Shown in pieces: positions 1-8,463 of a stretch of 64,000 bases of DNA; position 1 is the first letter of the stretch, and each line of letters opens with the position of its first letter. Under the pieces are notes generated by a model. It saw nothing but the letters and a program-made list of their open reading frames with translations, did not search any database and was not told the origin of the DNA. Both the position numbers and the translations under genes were made by a program. The DNA comes from Parvularcula oceani (GTDB taxonomy: Bacteria; Pseudomonadota; Alphaproteobacteria; Caulobacterales; Parvularculaceae): contig NZ_JPHU01000008.1 in assembly GCF_000733125.1 (NCBI RefSeq), positions 1 through 64,000 of the forward strand, read 5' to 3'.

Positions 1-2
1 AC

Positions 3-152
3 CCAGGCGGGGGGTTGTCTATATATATCGCTCTTTTTGCTGAACCGGTCGATTTCTTGCCCGGCAGCGAGTTCTGGTCGGACTTAGAGCTCATTCTGGG
101 TGAGGTTGTATCGGTTCATGACGACCGATATAACGAATTGCGTTCACTCTAA
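3..152 (+). CDS. C-terminal fragment of an unrecognised protein, cut by the left edge
   Basis: An open frame enters from the window edge and ends at a TAA, leaving 49 residues with no start in view. The residue mix is protein-like (alternating hydrophobic and acidic positions, ending NELRSL) and lacks the arginine/alanine/proline excess typical of wrong frames here. The DNA is clearly more AT-rich than the rest of the window. It converges on the next gene, with the two stops about 27 bases apart. No family is recognised. The frame is short enough to be open by chance, so the call is tentative. Confidence 0.4.
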   Translation, partial: PGGGLSIYIALFAEPVDFLPGSEFWSDLELILGEVVSVHDDRYNELRSL

Positions 153-179
153 TAGAAATGAGATTAGTAATGCAATGTC

Positions 180-620
180 CTATATATGCGGATATGTATT
201 GGACTGCCGCATTTCGGTGAGATTTTTCTTGAAGTCATCGTCATCGAAACCCTCGAGGAGCTTCTCCATTCTGTCCAGCCAGAAACCGACGAGGGATGCC
301 TCTCGGTTGGTAGAGAGGTAGTGGCTCGCCAGCGAGTCGATGGCCGACACCTGACCCTCGACGTCCCCCAGTTCTTCCGCCGTGACGAACGCTTCCTTCA
401 GCAGCCGTTCCGGCAGGCTGTCATCCTCGGTAAAATCCGCTCGTGTGATGAGCAGGGACGGCAAACGTCCATATTTCCGTTCGAACCGGTCCAGCGTGAC
501 GAAGAGGCGCTGGCGCAGCAGGCTGTCGTCGCAGTCCTGCTGCAGCGCGTGGAACATCTCCCAAGCGATATCCTTCAGGACATCCCAATCGGCATCGGTG
601 ATGCCATCGCTGGTCGGCAT
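180..620 (-). CDS. hypothetical protein, helical (TPR-like look)
   Basis: A 146-residue acidic, probably all-helical cytoplasmic protein with no signal peptide or membrane segment. The central part (about residues 70-125) has the small/large residue rhythm of tetratricopeptide-like helical pairs, but no family can be named. The start is an ATG with a purine-rich stretch (GGGGGAAGAGG) just upstream. The 3' half is AT-richer than neighbouring genes, which with the fragment to its left suggests accessory or recently acquired DNA. An immunity or adaptor role would fit a small acidic helical protein but is speculation. Confidence 0.6.
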   Translation of the reverse strand: MPTSDGITDADWDVLKDIAWEMFHALQQDCDDSLLRQRLFVTLDRFERKYGRLPSLLITRADFTEDDSLPERLLKEAFVTAEELGDVEGQVSAIDSLASHYLSTNREASLVGFWLDRMEKLLEGFDDDDFKKNLTEMRQSNTYPHI

Positions 621-728
621 GCCTCTTCCCCCGCGCTCTGCGCCCTTGCCTTAGCCCACCAAACTTATCCCCGCCACGCCCTGACCTCCTAACCTTCTCT
701 TCCGTGAACGAAGGGAAGGAGCGGCTCC

Positions 729-1094
729 TTGAGCGCAGAAGCGGAGTTCCTGCAGGCCAGCGCGGTGACGCTGCTGGTCGATCAGGCGGCCATGCTGTCC
801 GAGCTGGACTGGACGGTGCCCGAGCAGGTCGCGCTCGCGGAGAAGCGCGGGCGGATCCTGTCCGTACACCGCGCCAACATAGAGAAGATCCTGAGCGTGG
901 ATAGCAAGATTGACCATCATACACCCGATCGAGACGATACCGAGCGCCTTCGACAAGAGCTTCATCGCCGACTGGTTCGCCATGCAGATCGTCTCGGGCG
1001 ATCCGAACTTGCTCGACGCCTTGCAGAGCGAGGGATTGAGCCGACTGGCGCATGGCTGGCATCCCTGGGCAAGGACGGATCAGGAGACGCCTGA
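729..1094 (+). CDS. small ORF ahead of the GTA terminase remnant, function unknown
   Basis: A TTG start sits six bases behind a good AAGGAG at 717-722. The first ~58 residues look like a genuine short helical protein. The rest of the frame becomes arginine-rich and lies on top of the start of the terminase-tail fusion in another frame (up to 185 bases of overlap). The real gene therefore probably ended near 900 originally, or the frame has shifted. By position it could be the leftover of the first gene of a GTA cluster (g1, small terminase-like), but no sequence match is recognised. A FlgN/FliT-like chaperone fold was considered on pattern only and cannot be supported. Confidence 0.35.
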   Translation: MSAEAEFLQASAVTLLVDQAAMLSELDWTVPEQVALAEKRGRILSVHRANIEKILSVDSKIDHHTPDRDDTERLRQELHRRLVRHADRLGRSELARRLAERGIEPTGAWLASLGKDGSGDA

Positions 1095-3312
1095 GGGCGA
1101 CTGGACGACCTGGCTGGTCCTCGGCGGCCGGGGCGCGGGCAAGACGCGGACGGGGGCGGAGTGGATCGCCCAGTGTGTCCGCGACGGCGCCCGCCGCATC
1201 GCGCTGGTCGGCGAGACCTATGAGGACGCGCGCGAGGTGATGATCGACGGGCCCTCGGGCCTGTCCAATGTCGGCCTGCCCGAGGAGCGGCCCAGCTATG
1301 AGCCCTCCCGGCACAGGCTCGTCTGGCCGAACGGGGCGGAGGCGCATGTCTTCTCCGCCGACGACCCCGACGGCCTGCGCGGGCACCAGCACGATACGGC
1401 GTGGGCGGACGAGCTCGGATCGAGCGCCGTCGACAAGGGCGCGAACCAGCCCAACGTGTTCCTCGACCCCAAATCCTCCGAATCCGCGCGGCCCCATCAC
1501 TCCGACGGCAATCGCGACGACCTGATCCAGCGGCGCTTCCTCGAAGCGCATCTGAGCTTCTGGGCCGAGGAAGAGAACAATCCCGTCTCGCCGGTCTATG
1601 GCGGGCCGATGGTCAGCACGGACCATATCTTCCTCTACACATGGGATGCGCGGCCCTTCCCGGACTTCCCCGTGCGCAAGAGCGTGTGGAGCGATGCGGA
1701 GAACTGGACCTATGGCCACTGGCTGAACGGCCGTGCGGGACGGGTCCCGCTCTCCGCGCTGATCGAGGATCTGGCGCGGCGCGCAGGGCTCCACGCGATC
1801 GATGCGTCGGCCTGCACGGCGCTCGTGACGGGCTATGTGATCGACCGGCCGATGGCGGCGCGCAATGCGCTCCAGCCGCTCTTCGACCTCTACCAGCTCG
1901 ACGCGGTCGAGCGGGAGGGCGTGCTGGTGGTGACGCCGCGCACGGGCGAGGCTTCGGTCGGCATCGCAAGCGGCGATCTCGTCGATACGGGCGAGCCGCT
2001 GCTCACGGTTCATGCCGCGCAGGGCGAGGAGATGCCGGCGCGGCTGTCGCTGAGCTATACCGACGGCCTCTCCGACTATCGCCCCGGCCTCGCTTCCGCC
2101 GACATGCCTGGCGGCGGGCGCGCGGAAGGGCGGATCGACACGGCCGTGGTCCTGGAGCAGGGCGAGGCGGAGGGCCGGCTCGCGACGCTTCTCGCCGAAG
2201 CCGCCGCGCAGGCCGAGACGGCCCGCTTCGCGCTCCCGCCGGACGCGCTGGCGATCGAGCCGTCGGACGTCCTGGCCGTGGAGGGCATGCGGCCCCTTCG
2301 CCTGACGCAGATCGCGGACGGCCCCTGGCGTGAGGTCGAAGGCGTTCTCACCGACCCCGGGCTCTTTTCTCCGCGCTATACGGGCCTGTCGGGCAGCACC
2401 GCTGCCGCGCCCGTGGTGGCGGGGCCGGTCAGCGCAGCGGTGATGGACCTGCCGATCCTGCCGGATGGTCGGGACGGCCTGTTCCTGCACGCCGCCGCCT
2501 TCGCCGAGCCGTGGCCGGGGGCCGTCCTCGTCCTGGCCGGTCAGGGCGATGCGGCACCCGAGGCTGGGCGTCTCGAGGCGCCTGCGCTCATGGGCCGCCT
2601 GACGGCCCCGCTCGCGCCGGGCGTCACCTCCCGCTGGGACCGCGCCTCGGTCCTGTCGCTGCATCTGCCGAAAGGCAGCGTCGCCAGCCTCGATCCGGCG
2701 GCGGTTCTCGGCGGCGCGGGACGGATCGCGGTCGAGAGCGCGAATGGCGGCTGGGAGATCCTGTCCCATGCCGATGCCGAGCTGCGGCCCGACGGCACCT
2801 GGCGCCTGAGCCGCCTCTTGCGCGGCCTTCGCGGCACCGAAGAAGAGGCCGCGGCAGGCGCGCTGGTCGGCGCGCGGGCCGTTTTCCTCGCCGGCGCCGT
2901 CTCTGCGCCCCTGCCGCCAGACTGGCTGGGGCGCGAAGGGGACTGGCAGGCAGGGCCCGCAGGGGCGGCGCCCGGCGCCTTTCCCTATCGCGAGATGCCG
3001 GTGCGCCTCGAAGGAGCCAGCGTCCGGCCCTTCGCGCCCTGCCATCTCCGCGCAGCGCCCGAAGGCGCGCAGCTGCGCGTGCGCTGGACCCGGCGCACGC
3101 GCATGGGCGGGGATGCCTGGGCGGCCGATGTGCCGCTCGGCGAAGCGCAGGAGCGCTACCGCGTGAGCCTCTGGAGCGGCGGGAAGGAAATCTCGGCCTT
3201 CGAAAGCGGCCAGCCCGACGCGCTCGTCGATCCGGCAGGCGCGGACGAGCTGCGCGTGCAGCAGATCTCTGCGGTGACGGGGCCGGGACGGGCCGCGCGG
3301 CTTGCGCTGTGA
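910..3312 (+). CDS. in-frame fusion remnant: GTA large terminase N-terminus joined to GTA tail-tip (g15-like) C-terminus
   Basis: Residues ~38-169 match the ATPase start of Rhodobacter-type GTA large terminases: a GDW-x-x-WL approach, Walker A GGRGAGKT (72-79) and Walker B AWADEL (164-169). Directly after this the sequence becomes the GTA g15-like baseplate/tail protein (AVDKGANQPN, DPKSSES, RDDLIQRR, NNPVSPVYGGPMV, WDARPFP, HWLNGR). It continues through a phage-tail-3-like region (about 285-450) and the g15 C-terminal domain to residue 800. The terminase nuclease domain, everything normally between g2 and g15 (portal, protease, capsid, tail genes) and the front of the g15 TIM-barrel are gone. 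The 800-codon frame has no stop. Start choice is uncertain: TTG at 910 or ATG at 982, neither with a strong ribosome site. It cannot be a working terminase. Either a decaying relic or a repurposed protein fits; an assembly join is possible. Confidence 0.8.
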   Translation: MTIIHPIETIPSAFDKSFIADWFAMQIVSGDPNLLDALQSEGLSRLAHGWHPWARTDQETPEGDWTTWLVLGGRGAGKTRTGAEWIAQCVRDGARRIALVGETYEDAREVMIDGPSGLSNVGLPEERPSYEPSRHRLVWPNGAEAHVFSADDPDGLRGHQHDTAWADELGSSAVDKGANQPNVFLDPKSSESARPHHSDGNRDDLIQRRFLEAHLSFWAEEENNPVSPVYGGPMVSTDHIFLYTWDARPFPDFPVRKSVWSDAENWTYGHWLNGRAGRVPLSALIEDLARRAGLHAIDASACTALVTGYVIDRPMAARNALQPLFDLYQLDAVEREGVLVVTPRTGEASVGIASGDLVDTGEPLLTVHAAQGEEMPARLSLSYTDGLSDYRPGLASADMPGGGRAEGRIDTAVVLEQGEAEGRLATLLAEAAAQAETARFALPPDALAIEPSDVLAVEGMRPLRLTQIADGPWREVEGVLTDPGLFSPRYTGLSGSTAAAPVVAGPVSAAVMDLPILPDGRDGLFLHAAAFAEPWPGAVLVLAGQGDAAPEAGRLEAPALMGRLTAPLAPGVTSRWDRASVLSLHLPKGSVASLDPAAVLGGAGRIAVESANGGWEILSHADAELRPDGTWRLSRLLRGLRGTEEEAAAGALVGARAVFLAGAVSAPLPPDWLGREGDWQAGPAGAAPGAFPYREMPVRLEGASVRPFAPCHLRAAPEGAQLRVRWTRRTRMGGDAWAADVPLGEAQERYRVSLWSGGKEISAFESGQPDALVDPAGADELRVQQISAVTGPGRAARLAL

Positions 3313-3397
3313 CGCGCCAATCCCGATGCTGCGCCTTGAAACTCGGGCCGCTTTGCCGAGATAAGCGCCAAACGATCTTCAAGGTGAGAGACAACGA

Positions 3398-4360
3398 TTG
3401 GCTCAGGACCCCTATAGCGTGCTCGGCGTCGGGCGGCAGGCCTCGGCGGATGAGATCCGCAAGGCCTATCGCAAGCTCGCCAAGCAATATCACCCCGACC
3501 GGAACCAGGGGAACAAGTCGGCAGAGGACCGCTTCAAGGCGGTCTCGGCCGCTTTCGACATCGTCGGCGACGAGGAGAAGCGGAAGCGCTTCGACCGCGG
3601 CGAGATCGATGCGGACGGCAATGAGCGCATGAGCGGCTTCGGCCGCGGCGGGAATCCCTTCGGCAATGGCGGCGGTGGCGGCCCGTTCGGCGGGCGCACG
3701 GGCGGCTATCGCGGACAGGGCGGCGGCTCGGGCAATTTCGACGATATCGGCGATATCTTCGCCGACCTCTTCGGGCAGGGCGGCGGCGGCTCGCGCGGCC
3801 GGGCGCCGCGGGCGCAGAAGGGGCGCGACATCCGCTACCGCCTCACGGTCGATTTCCTGGAGGCGGCGCGCGGCGCGACCAAGCGCGTCAGCCTGCCCGA
3901 CGGGAAGACCATCGACGTCAACATCCCCGAAGGCCTGCGCGACGGGCAGACCCTGCGCCTGCGCGGGCGCGGCAATCCGGGCAGCTATGGCGGACCGGCG
4001 GGCGACGTCTTCGTCGAGGTGTCGGTGCGCTCGCACCCCCACTTCAAGGCCGATGGCGACGATCTGACCATCGACGTGCCGGTCACCCTCAAGGAGGCGA
4101 TCCTTGGCAGCAAGGTCGAGATCCCGACCCCTGGCGGCGCCGTCGCGATCCGCGTTCCTGCCAATACGAGCTCCGGGACGACCTTCCGCCTGCGCGGCAA
4201 GGGGCTGAAGAACAACAAGAAGGGCACCCATGGCGACCTCCTCGCCAGGACCCGCATCGTGCTGCCCGAAGAGCCTGATGCCGCGCTCGAAGCCTTCGTG
4301 AAGGACTGGCAAGGTAAACAGGCCGACCCCCGCGAACAACTCATGCGGGAGGCATCGTAG
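3398..4360 (+). CDS. DnaJ/CbpA-type co-chaperone without zinc finger
   Basis: Co-chaperone that delivers clients to DnaK and stimulates its ATPase through the J domain. Residues 1-70 form a J domain with HPD at 32-34. A Gly/Phe-rich linker (about 75-135) follows, then the two beta-sandwich client-binding domains (about 145-310). The CxxCxGxG zinc-finger repeats of true DnaJ are absent, so this is the CbpA-like class. Length (320 aa) is normal. Translation starts at TTG giving MAQDPYSVLG, the usual N-terminus of the family; no upstream ATG is available in frame. The gene follows the GTA remnant by 85 bases and precedes degP, so a protein-quality-control pairing is plausible. Confidence 0.93.
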   Translation: MAQDPYSVLGVGRQASADEIRKAYRKLAKQYHPDRNQGNKSAEDRFKAVSAAFDIVGDEEKRKRFDRGEIDADGNERMSGFGRGGNPFGNGGGGGPFGGRTGGYRGQGGGSGNFDDIGDIFADLFGQGGGGSRGRAPRAQKGRDIRYRLTVDFLEAARGATKRVSLPDGKTIDVNIPEGLRDGQTLRLRGRGNPGSYGGPAGDVFVEVSVRSHPHFKADGDDLTIDVPVTLKEAILGSKVEIPTPGGAVAIRVPANTSSGTTFRLRGKGLKNNKKGTHGDLLARTRIVLPEEPDAALEAFVKDWQGKQADPREQLMREAS

Positions 4361-4410
4361 AGGTCTTCCTTCCTTGGGCGCATGACTTACCGAGGTTTAA
4401 GTGCCGAGAC

Positions 4411-4460
4411 AGTTCCCCGTAAGTTCCCACCTGCCACAACATCTCCACATAGCCCCGTAA
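4411..4460 (+). promoter_or_regulatory. repeated motifs in the degP leader
   Basis: Two copies of AGTTCCC (4411-4417 and 4422-4428) form a direct repeat with an 11-base period. The sequence CCCCGTAA occurs at 4415-4422 and again at 4453-4460. OmpR-family regulators bind tandem half-sites about one helical turn apart, and such a regulator is encoded just after degP. Assignment as its operator is inference. Confidence 0.35.
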
Positions 4461-4489
4461 CGGCAGTCAGCAGGAGACACGCTCCCCCC

Positions 4490-5974
4490 ATGAAGACCTC
4501 ACAGCTCCACAAGACTCTCATCGCATCCGTCGGCGCCTTCGCGCTCGGCGCCTTCACGCTGGGCAGCATGCCTTTCGCCTCCGCCCAGAGCGAACAGGGC
4601 GAGCCGCAGCTGATGCGCCCCGATCCCGGCTTCATCCAGCAGCTTTCCTTCGCCGACCTGGTCGAGGACGTCAGCCCGGCTGTCGTCTCGATCCGCACGA
4701 CCAAGGAGGTCGAGGCCCGCTACTCGCAGCTGCCGCCTGAATTCGAGCGCATGTTCCCGCAGCTTCGCGGCCGCGGCGACGGCATGCCGCGCCAGGCGAC
4801 GGGCGAAGGCTCGGGCTTCTTCATCGACGCGAACGGGCACATCGTCACGAACAACCACGTGGTCGAGGGCGCGGACGAGATCATCGCCGTCCTTTACGAC
4901 GGGACCGAGCTCGTGGCCGAGCTCGTCGGCACCGACCCTTCCACCGATATCGCCGTCCTGAAGGTCAAGCCGTCCTCGGACCAGCGCTACGTCAATTTCT
5001 CGCCCAATGCCGACCTGCGGGTGGGGGATTACGTCCTGGCCGTCGGCAACCCGTTCGGCCTTGGCGGCTCGGTGACCTCTGGCATCGTCTCGGCCATCGG
5101 CGGGGATGACCGCGGCGGTCAGTATGCGGACTTCATCCAGATCGACGCCTCGATCAACAGGGGCAATTCGGGCGGCCCGACCTTCGACCTTCAGGGCAAT
5201 GTCGTCGGCGTGAACACCGCGATCATCTCGCCGACCGGCGGCAATGTGGGCATCGGCCTCGCCGTTCCGGCCGAGGTCGCGGCCGATGTGACCGAGCAGA
5301 TCATCGAGAGCGGCAGCGTGACGCGCGGCTGGCTCGGCGTCGGCATCCGCGACCTCGATGCGCGCCTCGCCTCGGCCGTCGGCCTCGACGAAGCCAAGGG
5401 CGCTCTCGTCGGCACGGTGACCGAAGGGTCGCCTGCGGACAAGGCGGGCATCCAGGAAGGCGACGTCCTGCTGAGCTTCAATGGCCAGGATGTCGACTCC
5501 GCCACGGCGCTGACCCGCGCCGTCGGCCGCGCCGCGCCGGGCGAACGCACGAAGGTCCGGCTGCTGCGCGCAGGCGAGGAAGAGACGCTCAATGTCCGGC
5601 TGGAACGCCGCGAGGACGACGTCGTCGCTGCGGCGCTCGGCCGGCAGGAGCCCGAGGGCGACGACCGTCTCGCCGACAGCCTCGGCGTCACCTTCGCGCC
5701 GCTCAACGATGCGGTCCGCGAGCGGCTCGGCCTCGAGGAGGACGTGACCGGCGTGCTCGTCACCGATGTCTCGGTCGAATCCGAAGCGAGCGAAGCGGGC
5801 ATCCGTCCCGGCATGATCATCACCGAGGCGGACAATCGCGAGGTCGCCAGCGTCCGCGACGTGGAGCGCGCCGTCGAGGCGGCGCGCGACCGCGGCAAGG
5901 AGGCCGTGCTCGTGCGGGTGGTCACCCCGCAGGGCCGCGACTTCCGCGCTCTGCCCGTCGGCAGCGGCGACTGA
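4490..5974 (+). CDS. degP: periplasmic serine endoprotease DegP/HtrA (Do family)
   Basis: Degrades or refolds damaged envelope proteins. From the ATG at 4490 the product has a Sec signal peptide (MKTSQLHK, hydrophobic core, cleavage near ASA-Q at 32/33). A trypsin-like domain follows with the catalytic triad H123 (NNHVVEG), D153 (STDIAVL) and S227 (RGNSGGP). Two PDZ domains lie at about 285-385 and 395-490. Length (494 aa) fits the family. A longer in-frame start at 4382 would add 36 residues before the signal peptide and is unlikely; AGGAGA lies upstream of 4490. An OmpR-type regulator and its kinase follow, the order seen in many alphaproteobacteria, which suggests envelope-stress control. 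Confidence 0.95.
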   Translation: MKTSQLHKTLIASVGAFALGAFTLGSMPFASAQSEQGEPQLMRPDPGFIQQLSFADLVEDVSPAVVSIRTTKEVEARYSQLPPEFERMFPQLRGRGDGMPRQATGEGSGFFIDANGHIVTNNHVVEGADEIIAVLYDGTELVAELVGTDPSTDIAVLKVKPSSDQRYVNFSPNADLRVGDYVLAVGNPFGLGGSVTSGIVSAIGGDDRGGQYADFIQIDASINRGNSGGPTFDLQGNVVGVNTAIISPTGGNVGIGLAVPAEVAADVTEQIIESGSVTRGWLGVGIRDLDARLASAVGLDEAKGALVGTVTEGSPADKAGIQEGDVLLSFNGQDVDSATALTRAVGRAAPGERTKVRLLRAGEEETLNVRLERREDDVVAAALGRQEPEGDDRLADSLGVTFAPLNDAVRERLGLEEDVTGVLVTDVSVESEASEAGIRPGMIITEADNREVASVRDVERAVEAARDRGKEAVLVRVVTPQGRDFRALPVGSGD

Positions 5975-5986
5975 TCGCGAAGCGCC

Positions 5987-6014
5987 GGCGTGCGGGCCTC
6001 GCCGCCTGCACGCC
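5987..6014 (+). terminator. GC-rich hairpin after degP
   Basis: An 11-base stem (GGCGTGCGGGC with GCCTGCACGCC, one G-U pair) closes a six-base loop just behind the degP stop. No T-run follows, so it may be a weak terminator or an mRNA 3'-end stabiliser rather than a classic intrinsic terminator. Confidence 0.4.
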
Positions 6015-6086
6015 GCGCTACACTTGCCGGGCGAACCGGCTTAGCCCCGGGACTGTTCGCACGGACACGGGATCAAGGAGGTCTTC

Positions 6087-6764
6087 ATGCGAATCCTTGT
6101 TGTAGAGGACGACGCCGATGCCGCGACCTTTGTGGTCAAGGGTTTGCGCGAAGCGGGGCACGCCGTCGACCATGCGCTCGACGGCGACACCGGCAAGAAC
6201 ATGTCCGAGAACGGCGGCTACGACGCCTATGTCATCGACCGCATGCTGCCGGGGATGGACGGGCTGACCATGCTCGAACAGCGCCGGGCCGAGGGCGACG
6301 AGACGCCTGCGCTCTTCCTGTCGGCGCTGGGCGAGGTCGATGACCGCGTCGCGGGGCTACAGGCGGGCGGCGACGACTATCTCGTCAAGCCCTACGCCTT
6401 TTCCGAGCTGATCGCGCGGGTCGAGGCGCTGGGCCGCAGGCGCGGGCCGCAGAACATCCAGACCAAGTTCTCGGTCGCCGATCTCGAAATGGACATCCTG
6501 TCGCGCACCGTGCGGCGGGGCGGCCGCAAGATCGACCTCCAGCCGCGCGAATTCCGGCTTCTCGAATATCTCCTGCGCCACTCTGGCCAGGTCGTCACGC
6601 GGACCATGCTGCTCGAGAATGTCTGGGAATATCACTTCGACCCCCAGACCAACGTCATCGACGTGCACATCTCGCGTCTGCGCTCCAAGATCGACAAGGG
6701 CTTCGACAAGCCGCTCCTCAAGACCGTGCGCGGCGCTGGCTACACGCTGACCGACGAAGACTGA
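6087..6764 (+). CDS. OmpR-family DNA-binding response regulator
   Basis: Transcription factor switched by phosphorylation. Residues 1-115 form a receiver domain with the acidic pocket ED at 7-8, phospho-acceptor D51 (VIDRMLPGMDG) and the conserved lysine in LVKPY. Residues ~130-222 form a winged helix of the OmpR/PhoB type, ending in RGAGYTL. AAGGAGG precedes the ATG at good spacing. The kinase gene starts seven bases after its stop, so the two form one transcript. degP lies just upstream and carries tandem repeats in its leader that could be a target. Resembles regulators in degP-linked two-component pairs of rhizobia and relatives; the exact stimulus is unknown. Confidence 0.95.
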   Translation: MRILVVEDDADAATFVVKGLREAGHAVDHALDGDTGKNMSENGGYDAYVIDRMLPGMDGLTMLEQRRAEGDETPALFLSALGEVDDRVAGLQAGGDDYLVKPYAFSELIARVEALGRRRGPQNIQTKFSVADLEMDILSRTVRRGGRKIDLQPREFRLLEYLLRHSGQVVTRTMLLENVWEYHFDPQTNVIDVHISRLRSKIDKGFDKPLLKTVRGAGYTLTDED

Positions 6765-6771
6765 GGACGCA

Positions 6772-8373
6772 TTGGAGGGCGACGGACAAAGGCGGGGGCT
6801 GACCCGGCTCGGGCTCATTCCCCGCCTGCTCCGCACATCCGCCTTCCGTTATACCCTGATCTACACGGCCTTCTTCGTGCTGTCCGTGCTCGGCATCGGT
6901 TATTTCGTCTACGCCTCGACCCTCGGCCAGACCATGGACCGCCTCGATCAGGAGCTGATCGACGAGCTGACCTATCTCGCCGAGATCAATCGCAGCGCGG
7001 GCACGGACGGCCTCGCGGGCCTCGCCAAGGTCAATACCGAGGTCAGCCGCCTCAAAGTGGTCAAGGACGGCGCCCTCTACATGGTCGTCCTCGTCGGCCC
7101 GCCCGTGCGGGTACTCTCCTCCGATCTGCCCAACCCGCCGCCCGAAATGCTCGGGGCGCAGGGCATGTTCGAATTCGACTATACCGCCCGCACCGTGAAC
7201 GAGGCGGGGCAGGTGGTGTTCAGCACGCGTCCCGCCGTCGGGCGCGTCGCCAACTTCATCTATCGCAGTTCCGATGGCGGGCAGATCCGCGCCATCATCC
7301 TCGCCGCGCGCGACATCCGCGACATCGCGCGGATCCGGCAGGACGCGCAGACGGTCATCATCCGGATCGGCGGGCTGACCTTGCTGCTCGGCCTCATCCT
7401 CGGCTCGATCTATTCGGGCGCCTTCCTCCGGCGCGTCGACAATATCGGGCGTACCGTGCGCGCGATCCGCGACGGCGACCTGACCCGCCGCATCTCGCTG
7501 TCAGGCTCGGGGGACGAGTTCGACACGCTGTCCGACAACATCAACGCCATGCTCGACCAGATCGAGCGCCTGATGACCGGCATGCGCCAGGTCTCGGACA
7601 ATATCGCGCACGATCTCCGCTCGCCGCTGACCCGGATCAAGGCGCGGCTCGAATCGGCCCTCAACGATCCCTCCGCCGACAGGGCCGCCGTGCTCGATCA
7701 GACCACGACCGATGTCGAACGGCTGCTGGCGACCTTCAACGCGCTCCTGTCGATCACGCGCATCGAATCGGGCGAGGGCGGTGGGACCAAGGTGCCCGTC
7801 GACGTGACGGCCGTCGCCGAGGAACTGCTCGAACTCTATGAGCCCGCCGCGCAGGATGACGGCTTCGTTCTGGTCGGGAACATCAAGCCGGCGCCGGTCG
7901 TCCTGGGGTCCCGCGAGCTGATCTCCCAGGCCATCGCCAATCTCCTGGACAACGCGCTCAAATATGCCCGCCGCTCGGAGGACAGCGCGATCACGCCGAC
8001 GATCGAGCTGACGGTGGCGCCGAGGCCCGATGGCGGCGTCCTCCTGTCCGTCATGGACAATGGACCGGGCGTCTCGGAAGCCGATCAGGAGCGGATCCTG
8101 CAGCGTTTCGTCCGGCTCGAAAGAAGCCGCTCCACGGCCGGGAACGGCCTTGGCCTCTCGCTCGTCTCGGCCATCGCCCGGCGTCACAATGCGCAGCTCT
8201 CCATCGGCCGGGGCCTGCCGCACGAGAAGGATCCGCAAGGGCTCGTGGCTCCGTCCGCCTACGGCCTCGGGGTCAGGATCGCCTTCCCGCCGGCCGTGCC
8301 TGCGCCCAAGCCCGGCAAGACCTCGCGTCCCGCGGCGGCGAAATCCGTGCCGGTGGGGCAAGCAAAGGCCTGA
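6772..8373 (+). CDS. membrane sensor histidine kinase (partner of the OmpR-type regulator)
   Basis: Inner-membrane sensor that phosphorylates the regulator encoded just upstream. TM1 at about 26-50 and TM2 at about 194-218 bracket a periplasmic domain of ~145 residues with no named fold. Then come a HAMP linker (219-272), a HisKA domain with phosphoacceptor H280 (NIAHDLRSPLTRI) and a HATPase domain with N-box (NLLDNALKYA), DNGPG and NGLGLSL motifs. The C-terminal ~30 residues are a Pro/Lys-rich tail. Translation begins at TTG; GAGGAC lies close upstream, and no better ATG exists before TM1. Confidence 0.94.
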   Translation: MEGDGQRRGLTRLGLIPRLLRTSAFRYTLIYTAFFVLSVLGIGYFVYASTLGQTMDRLDQELIDELTYLAEINRSAGTDGLAGLAKVNTEVSRLKVVKDGALYMVVLVGPPVRVLSSDLPNPPPEMLGAQGMFEFDYTARTVNEAGQVVFSTRPAVGRVANFIYRSSDGGQIRAIILAARDIRDIARIRQDAQTVIIRIGGLTLLLGLILGSIYSGAFLRRVDNIGRTVRAIRDGDLTRRISLSGSGDEFDTLSDNINAMLDQIERLMTGMRQVSDNIAHDLRSPLTRIKARLESALNDPSADRAAVLDQTTTDVERLLATFNALLSITRIESGEGGGTKVPVDVTAVAEELLELYEPAAQDDGFVLVGNIKPAPVVLGSRELISQAIANLLDNALKYARRSEDSAITPTIELTVAPRPDGGVLLSVMDNGPGVSEADQERILQRFVRLERSRSTAGNGLGLSLVSAIARRHNAQLSIGRGLPHEKDPQGLVAPSAYGLGVRIAFPPAVPAPKPGKTSRPAAAKSVPVGQAKA

Positions 8374-8463
8374 GAAGCCGAAGAAAACGGCTTGCAAAGA
8401 CGAGAAAATCACGTCTTCCTTCGCTGTGAAGCTTGATGCTGCACTCAGCGAGGAGAGACGAGA

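Noticed and set aside
421-3045. Very long open frame on the minus strand opposite the GTA fusion
   Set aside because: Arg/Ala/Gly/Pro-rich product without domains; a side effect of high GC and codon bias in the real gene. The same holds for long opposite-strand frames over pepN, the TonB receptor, nuoL and nuoM.
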